Shown here: piece by piece, positions 1-12,100 of the stretch
Position numbering within the stretch: position 1 is the first letter of the stretch
Layout of the letters: each line of letters opens with the position of its first letter
Assembly (NCBI GenBank): GCA_035610835.1
Contig: CM069447.1
Location: forward strand, 16,697,992 to 16,761,991
Direction of reading: 5' to 3'
DNA length: 64,000 nt
From: Ophiura sarsii
Lineage: Eukaryota > Echinodermata > Ophiuroidea > Amphilepidida > Ophiuridae
Notes under the pieces: generated by a model
What the model saw: only the letters and a program-made list of their open reading frames with translations
The model's database searches: none
Told to the model about the DNA's origin: nothing
Made by a program: the position numbers and the translations under genes

Positions 1-103
1 TCTTCAGACTCGGCATTCAGGCTGCATTGTGGATAACCATCACAGGTGCCATTCGGTGGTATGCATTCTCCACTTGCACATGTGACTTCATCCGGGGCGC
101 AAG
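1..103 (-). CDS. Model B: divergent LDLa exon, cut by window end
   Basis: The phase-1 acceptor is TTCTTTCAAAAG. Visible peptide: [26 protein letters not shown], then SLNAESE. Five cysteines fit LDLa spacing and the sixth would be outside the window. The calcium-cage residues after the fifth Cys (normally xDxSDE) are replaced by SLNAESE, so calcium binding is doubtful unless this is a different small Cys-rich module. Confidence 0.72.
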
Positions 104-3100
104 CTTTTGAAAGAAAACACAAAAATGTCACAATTATTGAATTTTCATCACCATATATATGAAATGCATTAACATAAGTACAAACATGCCTAGTATTGGT
201 TCAGGAATGCTTGAGATAAGACTTCAAAATTTGAGAAAGATTTCTGAAAAATCTGTTTTGTATATGGTGAAACTAATTGACACATTGATATCATGTGATG
301 TCTGATTGAAATGGACTACTGTAAAAGGTGAAATGTTCGCACTACATTTATTTTCGCGATATTATCAGCAAACGTGAAAATAAAAACGTGCAAATATATT
401 TATTTTGTATGTAGGTATGTATGTAAGGAAGCTCAAAATTGCAAAAATAAAAGCAAGCAAAATTGTTTAAAATGTGCAAAGCACGGAAAATTAAACATGC
501 AGAAATTTCCATTTTTCCAGTTGCCCATAACCACCTTCTTAGGCCACAAAAATAAAATTGTTATGTTGTCCTCCACAGCTTTCAGAGAGGAGGGGTGGGC
601 GGGCGGATTTTTTATTTTTTTATTTTTTTATTTTTTTATTTATTTTACCAGCGGAAGCTCAAAGTTCAGCCAACAAGAAGTTGAAATCACTCTGAGAGTC
701 GCACATATATGTTATAAACATATAATATTCAATGCCATTTAAACTGTTAAAAAAAAAATGTGAAAAAGAAGAAGAAAAAATGTGAAAAAAAATTCGGAGC
801 GGCCCTAAATCCGGAGCGGGCGGTCGAGGACAACATAACAATTTTTTTTTTTTGCCTTATGGAAGACACAACTTTTAAATCTTCCGCACAGGGAGTGTGA
901 ATTCTAAATGGGGTTGCCTGCATGGGTGACTCCATTTGAAATCTACACTCCCTGTGTAGAAGATTATGGCCATGCATTCTGTAAGGGGGTGTATGGATTT
1001 CAAATGGAACAGGCTGATAAAAATACACTTTTTTCAAGAAGGATTGCAATGTTTGTTTGTGGTACATCTAAGGGACGCACCATTAAATTTCCAGGGGGGA
1101 GGTAGGAAGTTTTCGGAGAAAAAAAATTCCCTCCCTTACGGCGGCCACCAAAAAAAATCCCCCCCTCCCGAACCCAACTTTCTACCCACCCTGAAAATCT
1201 AATGGTGCGTCCCTTAGTAGTGAATGGACACGATGACTTAGAAATAAATATGTATGTAAGCTATGTAGGCCTATGTATTAGGCCAACTTTTTTTTGTTAT
1301 GTTGTCCTCGCCTGCCCGCTCGTCAGATTTAGGGCCGCTCCGATTTTTTTCCAGATTTTATTTTATTTTTTTATTTTTTTCTATTTTTATTTTAGATTTT
1401 GTTTTTTTAACAGTGTAAATGGCATTGAATATTAAATTAGGTGTTTATAACATATATGTGCGACTCTTAGAGTGATTTCAACTTCATGTTGGCTGAACTT
1501 TGAGCTTCCGCTGGTAAATTTTTTAAAAAAAAAAAATTTAAAAAAAATCAGCCTGCTCGCCCGCCCCTCCTCTCTGAAAGTTGTGGAGGACAACATAACA
1601 TTTTTTCCCCCTTAATATGGTACTCAAGAAATGGGGGAAAAATCAAAGGAAGGCGGCAAAAAATAAGAAACCCAGTTGTATAGGCCTGGCCGACCCATTT
1701 ATTTTAGAAATCGGGGATAAAAAATGTTCACATGCAAATGAATACCGACTTTGCTATGTCAAATAACTGCAAAATGTTTACAGATTTTTTGGAATTTTTA
1801 CAGATTTTTTGGATTTTTACGGTCAGTTTTCATGGGAAAATAAGAAAAAAGGAGAGAAAAAGCCCGGTAGTGCAATTGGGGGATGCATGCGCAGGTTGGA
1901 CAGTCGGCCGTATTGTTCCGATGGATCAATACGCCACACACATGCTACCTGTCAGTCTCCCTCGTGTTGAAATGTAAAATGTGAAAATGAAATTGTGACA
2001 TTGCCTTACATTTTGGATTGTCACTTCTTCAATATTCATCCGATCCTAGCGTGCAATATCTCATATATATAAGATAAATTTCTCAACAACTTTATGATTT
2101 AATATTTTTAGGTAGGATATATATTTTTAAGAGTTTAAAAGTCATTTATTACCTGTATAGTTACTTTTTTGATGAGCATTGTTGCCTAGATCCGACCCTG
2201 TAAAATGGCTGTGGCATTGTGAGCTTATCAACATCAGCAACACAAGTAAATACTATTTCATTTCAATTGTTCTCGCTCATTACTTACCTACTGTGCAGTT
2301 GGCCTCGTCGCTTGCATCATTGCAGTTTTCTGTTCCATCACAAACAAATTCTGACGATATGCACGTGCCGTTACCGCATTCAAATTCGTCATTTGCACAA
2401 CCTGTGGAATGAATCATAATTATGTCAGAGTTTCGTGCCGTATTGTTGTGACGAATGTGCTTATAAATATCATAAACCTTCATCTTGGTACTTAGGTGAC
2501 GAAAAAAAAACCCACCCTGTTTGTACGGGCAATTGAACCTCTCGGGTCTGTTGGTCAGGCGGGTTTTTTTTAAAGGATTTTTTAGAGAGGAGGGGGGGGG
2601 GGGGGGGGGCTACCGAGCCGTGGGGTTGTGTCATCCCCAAGCCGGCACAAACAAATCGAGCTCGATAACCAACAGTATACTGTCTCAAAATTTTAGTTTG
2701 GAGACTTTTTACAATATTTCACAAATTTCAAAAGAATTAGCAAAAACAATATGGCAGCAAATTTGCCCCAAAAAATCAATTTCTAAAAATAAAAAAAATG
2801 TGGGTTATGTGAGACAGCTCTTAATTTTTCTTGGCCTACTATCAGCGCAATACAAGTAAGGCCTAAAAAAAAAGAAGTTTGATTGGCGTAACATAGAAAA
2901 AAAATAGGGTAGGTTTTAATCTATAAAACGTCTATGATTTTATATACCAGCACACATATACCATACAGACATAAACAAATGGCACAAATACACATTTTCA
3001 CTGGTTTTTTTCTTCTTTTTCTCACACACCCCCACACACACACACCCACACAAAAATTTGTTTAGGGTCGGTGGTAAAAATAGGGTAGGTCGGGTTACGC

Positions 3101-6100
3101 CGATCAAACAAACAAAAATTAGGCCTAAATACTATATTATTTCCATAATTATTCTCTACCATTCTTACCTATTGTGCAGTTAGCCTCGTCACTCGCATCA
3201 TTGCAGTTTTCTATTCCATCACAAACAAATTCTGACGATATGCACGTGCCATTACCGCATTGAAATTTGTCATTTGCACAACCTGTGGAATGAATCATAG
3301 ATATATATCAGTGTTTCGTGTCATATTTTTGTGATAAATGTGCTTATAAATATCATAAACCTTCATCTTGGTACTTAGGTGACAACAAAAAACACTACCC
3401 TGTTGTTTGTACGGGCAATTGAACCTTTTAGGGTCGGTCAGTCGGGCGTTTTTTTAGAGAGGGGGGTCCCGCCGAGCCGTGGGGTTGTGGCGTCCCCAAG
3501 CCGGCGCAAACAAATGAGCTCGATAACCAACAGTATACTGTCTCAAATTTTTAGTTTGGTGACTTTTTACAATATTTCACAAATTTCAAAAGAATTAACA
3601 AAAACAATATGGCAGCAAATTTGCCTCAAAAAAATAAATGTGGGGTATGTGAGACAGATCTTATTTGTCTTGGCCTAATATCAGTGCAACACAAGTAAAT
3701 ACTATTTTATTTCAATTGTTCTCTTCTATTACTTACCCATTGTGCAGTTGGCCTCATCACTCCCATCATTGCAGTTTTCTGTTCCATCACAAACAAATTC
3801 TGACGATATGCATGTGCCGTTACCACATTGAAACTCGTTATTAACACAACCTGTGGAATGAACCATAATTATGTTAGAGTTTCGTGCCATTTTTTTGTGA
3901 CAAATGTGCTTATATATAAATATCATAAACCTTAACCATCTTGGTACTTATGTGACGAAAATACCCACCCTGTTGTACCCTGTAAATACTTTGGTGTGGG
4001 GGTGGGGGGGGGGGGGGGGGGTGGGGGGCAAAAAAGTTTTGATACTCTGCTAAGGGGTCCAAAAGGTCTTTGAAAACCCTAACAGAGGGGGGTCAAAAAA
4101 GTTTAGACACTTATTAGTTCCCCCCCCCCAAACCCCTGTTTTACCTGTATGCACATTATTTAAATCAATGTAAAATAGCTAATCTGTTGGCGCGCTACGC
4201 TTCTGCGAATATGTCCACAGACCTATGTTCATGTACTAGCCCCCAGCTAAAAAAGAATGAAGGGCAAAATCATATCAATAGCAAACAACAATTGCGCGCA
4301 CATTGTATTCAAAGCCAGCTAGATACATAATTGGAGGGCGCATCCTAATTGGTTTCATGAACAGAGAGAGATCCGTGCATAAATATGTGAAGTTATTCAG
4401 GGGATTAAAGACCATGGCACTAAACCAAAGATACCTGCAATTGAAGTGGGAGTTCTGATTCACTCCAGATTCTACAACCTGCCCTCTTAGATGTGATGCG
4501 TCCATCAAAATAGAATATGACACACGGTCAAATTCTGGGGGGGGGGACAAGAAAGTTTCAGGTGCAGGCAGTAATACAGGGGGGTCAAAAAAGTGTTTGG
4601 CATGGCGAGAGGGGGGGGGGGGGTCAAACAAGTGTTTGGCATGGCGAGAGGGGGGGGGTCAAAAAAGTGTTTGGCATGGCGAGAGGGGGTCAAAAAAGTG
4701 TTGATATACCAAAAAAGACCCAGCGCCCCAATAAAGTATTTATGAACGGTCCCTAATGTGGCATTGTGAGCTTATCAGCGCGCTGTAAAAAGTAAATACT
4801 ATTTTATTTCCATTGTTTTCGCCTATTACTTACCTGTTGTGCAGTTAGCCTCGTCACTCGCATCATTGCAGTTTTCTATTCCATCACAAACAAATTCTGA
4901 CGATATGCACGTGCCGTTACCGCATTGAAACTCGTCAATTGCACAACCTGTGGAATTAATCATAGACATATGTCAGAGTTTCGTGCCGAATTTTTGTGAC
5001 AAATGAGATCTGTCATCACAAAATGAGAGTTAAGTCGGAAAATTTTATTTTCAGGCTTGTCCAGATTCAAAATGCTTAGAAAACAAGCTTAAACATGATG
5101 TTTCCCTGTCAAAATTCAAATTGAAGTTGCAACATTTTTTTGCACACTGGCAACTTAACGCTCATTTTGTGTTTTAGGGCTCAAATGTGCTTAGATATCA
5201 TAAACCTACAGGGCCGTCAGACACTTTTGCCCAAGGGGGGGGGGGTAAAAGGTTGCCCCAAAAAATTTCCAAGTCAGTCACCTCGTGAATTTCTCGTAAG
5301 TGGGGGGGGGGGGGTGAAGTCAAAAAAATTCGCACGGACACAAAATTTCGCAGTCGAAAAAGCACTGTAGTCAATGTTTTATGAGTAGTTTTACTATCAT
5401 TGAAATTTGAAACTAAGAAAAACGCAATTTTTACCCTAAAAGAAAAAAACCAACGCACCCCCCCCCCCATCTGACGGCCCTGACCTATAAGTCATCTTGG
5501 TACATAGATGACGAAAAAAAACCCCAACCCTGTTGTACGGGCAAATGAACCTCTCAGGCTTTTTTGGTGTGGGGGGGGGGGGGGGTTGAGAGAGGGGGTG
5601 CCGCTGAGTCGTGGGTTGTGGTGTTCCCAAGATGGCTTTAAAAAAAAAGAGCTCGATAACCAACAGTATATCACTGTCTGGAAATTTTATTTTGGTGACT
5701 TTTCAAAATATGTTGGCAAATTTGGGGGGAAAATGCAGTTTTCTATTCCATCACAAACAAATTCTGACGATATGCATGTGCCGTTAGGCCAAACAAAAAC
5801 AAAAAGTTTGTCTCAAAGCTTGCGAAGGCTTCAAAATCGGGCGACGCGCGCTGTTTTTTGTCTTCCATTTTTTTAACTTTTTTTTTTTATTTGTGTGGTA
5901 ATTTTTACTCTTACTATTTGCAACCGTTGACACTTTCTGATATTTGTTTTTTCTATTTGAAATGAATATTGTGATGTAGTTGTGTATAAGAACAATTGTG
6001 CAGCGTTTTTTGAAGAACTGAGTCATGTGAAAGTTTGAGAAAAGGAAAATCTGCCGATATTTTTAATAAAAACTCGAAATAAAAATTTGTAGGGAAAAAA

Positions 6101-9100
6101 AATTTTGATTTGACAATTTTCTGTATTTCAGACGCGGTATTTTGGCATTTCAAAACCAATGCGCGCGCAAGCTTTGAGACGAACCTTTTATTTTGTTTGG
6201 CCTTACCGCATTGAAATTTGATATCTGCACAACCTGTGGGATGAATCACAATTATAGACAAAAGTCAAGAGTTTCGTGTGATATTTTTGTGACAAATGTG
6301 CTTAAATATCATATGTATACTATAATCATCTTGGGTCTTATATTCATTGTATGTAGACTTTGATCAATGTGATCATTGGTTCGTAACAAAGTTTGGCCAA
6401 ACAATTAATTGTTGTGTTACCCTCAGCGACTGACCCTTAAATCTCAAAAATTAGGGTCACAATTTTTTTTTAAATTATTTTTTATAAAGATTTTAATTTT
6501 ACCAAATTTGTCAAAATATGACTATTTTCTGCTTGAAATTATTAAGTTTGCTTGAATGCTTAACTATTATCACGCTAGAAACATTAGTCAAATTGAAATG
6601 TACCAATTTTGTATTGTCATGAACCACTGTCTGTCAACAAAAAAAGAGAGGAAAAATCGACCAACCGACCCGACTTCAAGATTTTTGCTAGTTGAGGGCG
6701 CAACACAACGTTTTTGTTGTTGGCCTTAGCGCAGATAAAAGGAACATACTTTTACACATCACAGTACAGCCCTTTTATGGCAAAAGAATGTATCTTATAT
6801 GTAGTTTTCTATCAGTATACTTCCTTTTAACATGATCAAAGTAAGCTTTTTTCTCCATAAATCATGTAGTGGTAAAAGGCAGTATATTACTTTTATTGTC
6901 TTTACAAGTTGCAACCTTTTCCTAAGTGAGGGTTATTAAACCAAGTTAACACAATCCATGTTAAAAGGAAGTATATCATTAGGAAAGTACATATAAGATA
7001 CATCCTTTTGCCATAAAAGGGCTGAGTAGGTTTGAACATGCTCGGACATAGATTATAATCTCATGCTACTACAAGGGTGTCTCTAAAGATATCATCATGC
7101 AAGCATTACAAAGGTTACCGGTTCGAATCCGTTAATTTCTACACAATGATATTTCATGAACAGTTTGATCACCATGGCAGTTTGAAGGTTACCTGTTCGA
7201 ATCCGCTAATTTGCACATGATAATTTAGCAATTTCGGTTTGATCACAGGTAGCTGGTTTGAATCTTCTAATTTTACACATGATTTTACAATGTCGGTTTG
7301 ATCATTATGGCATTATGGAGGTTGCTGGTTCGAATCTGGTTTGAGAAATGCAGAACTTACCGGCACATAATTCATCACTGCCATCGGCGCAGTCTTGAAC
7401 TCCGTCGCATTCGCCGAAGAAATAGAAGCACTCTCCATTATCACATTCAAGCTCGTAGGATTTACATGGCCCGGTAATGGGTGTGGGATATGCGGTTGAA
7501 TTTGTTGAAGGCGGTGGCGTGTCCTTAATACCTTCAGAGAGCAAACAAAATCAAGAAATAACAAATGCAACACTGCGACTTGACACTTTCCAAGCGGCAG
7601 TTGTCTACAAATGACGTCCAAATACTCACAAAATGTTTCAAAAATGTCAGAATTATTGAATCTCATCATAATATTCGGAATCGCTATGAGAAATGCATTA
7701 CAATAAGTACAAACATGCCTAGTATTGATTCAGTAATTCTTGAGATAAACTTGTTGAAAGCTGGGAAAGGTTTCTGAAAAATCCGTTTTGTATATGGTAA
7801 ATCTAATAGCCGCTTGGAAAGTGTTAAGCATGAAACTAAAAACAGACAGTATTTCCAAATCGCTGTTCAGACAATAAGTCCGGGCGAGCCTTCAATCCTA
7901 CATTGAAGGAACTGAAAGTTCATTAAAAGTCCAGGAACTAAAACTTAAAACTCCTGTTAAGATTTGAAAGTGAAACACGAATTAATATTATGCAACAACA
8001 AAAAGATTTAAAAGAAAAAAAGAAAGAGGATGTAATACTATAGAATGTAATGATAGGGCCTATATACCAAGGAGGTGTCTATTTGACACCTCCTTGGATA
8101 TACAATGTAAATTTGATGAGGCTATATTAAACAAATCTTTTGTCTCAAAGCTCCTGTGCGTGTTAATTAATTGATGCGCGTTATCATTTTTTTTTTTTTT
8201 TTTTTCATTTTTTTTTTTTAAATCCCAAAGTTTCACAGATTTGTCAGATTTTCATTGATCACATCATTTTAGATACAAAAGCAGGGTTCCCAGCCACTCA
8301 GGGAAATCAGGGAAAATCAAAATAACTTTTTCCAGACAGGGAAAACTCAGGAAATTTGAAAAAAAGACAGAAACTCAGGGAAAACTCAGGGAATTTGATG
8401 GCTCAAGTGGGTAATTATTTTGGTATTTTTCTGTCTAAGTTTTATCCATTGACTGACTGGCTATGGTGGCTTTTTTGTGTGCATACGCGTATGTAGTGTG
8501 ACTTAATACATTTCCAGGCAATGAATAGGTGTAAAGTCGAAAATTTGTGCGCACTACGCGCGCATTTCTTGGCTCACAAAAGTCTTGTCGGTTCATTTTC
8601 ATTTCTCGCCCCCCCAATATCAATAACCTACCTATACGCCACTGCTATTCAAGCTTAACAACATGGTTTCCGGAACATTTTCTGGGCCATTTTAGGGGGA
8701 AAACTAGAAATGTTGGCTATATATGTTAATAACCAATCCACATAATTATTGCCTTCCCAACTTCCGATAAAGTGAAAATATTTTCTCAGGGAATAATATA
8801 AATTTGTCAGGGAAAACTCAGGGAAATCTCAGGGAATTTTGGTCTTGTGAAATGCTGGGAACCCTGAAAAGGGTCACTTTTACAAGGATTTCAATATTTT
8901 TTATTTATATTTATATATATATTTTTTAAACAAACAAAACCGCATTCTGCATTATATTTTGAAAAACCAGAAGAGCTTTGAGACAAAAGCCTGATAGTTT
9001 GTATTAATGATATACCGTACAATGTAAACATGACGAAACTGTGTATTATGATATACAATATGTACTGAAAATATATATTTATGAATGTAAACATGCTGAA

Positions 9101-12100
9101 AAGCATGTGTCATAAATGCAATGATATGCAATGTAAACATGATGAAACTATATGTGAAATGTTAAAATTATGTGAACATGTATAAATATATAACTGATAG
9201 TAATAAACAATAAAAGATTTAAAATAAAAAGACCAGGATGTAATTCATACACTCTTAGTAGTTACGAACCAATCAGGAAACTAAAATATGTGGCGTGCAT
9301 TGAAAGTGTTGCACTCCGAGTGCGCGCCATACATGCACGCTTGTTTTGATGCATTTTGCTCAAATAATACGAGTTCGCCAATTTTTGCTGCAGGTGATAT
9401 AGAACTTGTTAACTAACGTGTATTTATTATACGTTATTAACAAGATTAAAAGTATGCACAGTATTGTAAATTTTGATTTGTATTTTGTCGTGGAGGCCTA
9501 TGAATTATCTGGAATTATGTCAATATGCGTATGTTTTGTTTTTTGAAACATTAGATAGCGTGCATGCATTGATCTGTCTAATTTCTCTTGAAAAAACACA
9601 CATAGGCTACGCATTTATTGACCTATAAGCATTAAATTTCATTGCGAGTGGATATTAGCTAAGGCCAAACAAAGAAGATAGTCTGTCATGTCTCAGAAAC
9701 ATTTTGCAAATAAGCTAAGTGCTGTGCGATTTTTTTTTTTTATTTTAGAAAATAGGCTATGAGGTATGGGTTTTTTTTGGTGTTTTTTTTGCTAATCCAA
9801 GCTTCAGAGATTTGTTTGTTGCTAATCCAAGCTTCAGAGATTTGTTTTCTTCAACTCCCCCCCCCCCCCCCCCCCCCCCCCAAAAAAAAACATCTAAACA
9901 AAAAGAAGTTTTATTAGGCCTCAGCGCATAGACCTCATATAGCTCATTTCATATACCAATGCGGGTGGGCTTCTGAGACAGACTATCTTCTTTGTTTGGC
10001 CTAAATACACGTTTAGTGTGCACCCTTTTACCAGGCCTTTTACCTCCACATTTTTCATGTTCATCACTATTATCACCGCAATCATCTTCCCCATTACATG
10101 CCTCAAATGAGTATATACATTCACCATTAGTACATGCAAACTGATAAGGCTGGCACTGAGGTGGCGTCTCAGTAGGAGCTGCGGAATGAATCAATGATGA
10201 AAATTAACAAAGAGATTTATAGTTTGAAAAGATGATGATGACCAGATTTAGGTTTTTCAACCTGGCAATGGGATCAGAAAGCAGGCAGGCAATGCATGCG
10301 AGCCTATAACATGCTATAGGCCTAACTATCATAGTTGACGAAAAAAACCAAATAATAATATTTGCACTTGGGTTGATTTTTCTGAATCCAAACGGTTTTC
10401 GAATTAACAAACATTATATTTGAACAGTGGCGTACCCAGCTTTTGGAAACTGGGGGGGGGGGCACGGTATAGTTGTAAATGACGACCCCGTCAGCAGCTG
10501 AAATCTTGATAAGTATTTCTTTGCACATCCTTCAACTTTTTGACGAAACTGTAGTTTCATTCACTTTTGCGTATTTATGGAGGTGTCATGTGGCGGAAAA
10601 ATTCAATCCTATTTTGTTCACAACTGAAAGATACAGAATCAAGTTTACTTAGTTGAGAAACGGTTTAAAGGGGGGACTCAAGGAAGTTTTTGGTTTGATT
10701 TTTTTTGAATTTTGTGAGTGCTGTAATTATTCTATTAATAAAAAACCCTTTTTTTCACTTTTTTGGCACTTTTTTGGTCAAAATTGATGCCAAATTTTGA
10801 TTCTCTCATCCATTTCCTTTCCAAAAATGTATACTTTTATTTACATTTGAGTCATATTTCAATAATTACAGCACTCACAAAATTAAAAAAAACACCTTCC
10901 TTAAGTCCCCCCTTAAGGGGGCTGTGCACCTTCGGTATAGCCTCCGTAAAACTGCCATAACTTCTTCATTATTCATTTAATCTATATAAAAGTATACATT
11001 TTTTTGCAGGAAAGGGTTCAATGAATCCAACCATGATCATGAAATTGACCATTTTGGAAGAAAAAAATAAAAAACACGTTTTTTGACCCATTTTAGGTTC
11101 TGCAATGATTACTTAAAATATATTTTGTCAAAATTTGTCATACTAGTTTTATTATATTCCTCATACAATTCCCTAGGAATCGTGGGTGTTTTTTTTAAAT
11201 CTTTATTTTTGTTGTTGAAATTTAGACCAAAAAGTGCTAAAAAACGTGATTTTTAAAAAATTGTTGGCACTTTTTGGTCGATAATTCAAAAATTAATACA
11301 GATTTTCAACAACAAAAAATGGTTGGATTCATTGAACCCTTTCCTGCAAAAAAATGTATACTTTTAATAGGTTAAATGAATAATGCAGAAGTTGCGGCAG
11401 TTATGCGGAGGCTGTACCTGAAGGTGCACAGCCCCCTTAATACATGTACATCATGTTAAATGGGAGTATAAGCTGCTACACATCCCAGGGGGGCCAGTCA
11501 AACATAATGGTGTACACACGCGTGACCAAATTTTTTCCAGACACCCCCTAAACAAGTTTTACCCTGCAAGCAAATTTACCCCCTAAACAAGTTTTTAGCG
11601 CGCTTTCCTTGCAAATTTTGACCCCTAAACAAGTTCTTGCCAGAATATGACCCCTAAACAAGTTTTGTCTATTTGCGATTATGACGCTGTAGAGACGAGT
11701 GACACACATGCATTCTCAAATTGGAAATGAGACGCTTAAAAGAAATCGCAAAAACGGGGATAACATTCTTCTGTGAACGGAGAACAAAACAAGTTACCCT
11801 AAACACGTTCGACAGGTATTTTAAGCCACCCTTTTTCTTGAAAATCAGCGTTTTTGATACCCTTAACGCGTCACTCGCGTGACGCGTCCAACACTGAAAA
11901 AACACCCCTTTTTACGCGTTTTTTTGGTCACGCCTGTGTACACTATTATGTTTGACTGGGCCCCCCGGGCTACACATACTTTGCTCAGTGCTGCTCTGTG
12001 CCATTGAAGTAAAAGTGCCAATTGAGATCATGGTGTCAGTAGGCTGAGCAGACGACAACGTAATGCCAGTAGACGGTCTACTAGCAGACGGTAGCACGGT

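Larger units (their letters stand above)
2160..6340 (-). repeat. Tandem duplication of LDLa exon plus flanking intron (five copies)
   Basis: The duplicated unit carries an LDLa exon, its splice sites and flanking intron. Shared intron blocks include a cttcatcttggtacttaggtga block upstream and an agctcgataaccaacagtat block downstream of several exons. Exon-to-exon spacing is 881, 568, 1097 and about 900 bases, varying mainly through poly-G runs and small insertions. The unit, not just the exon, was copied. Confidence 0.85.
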
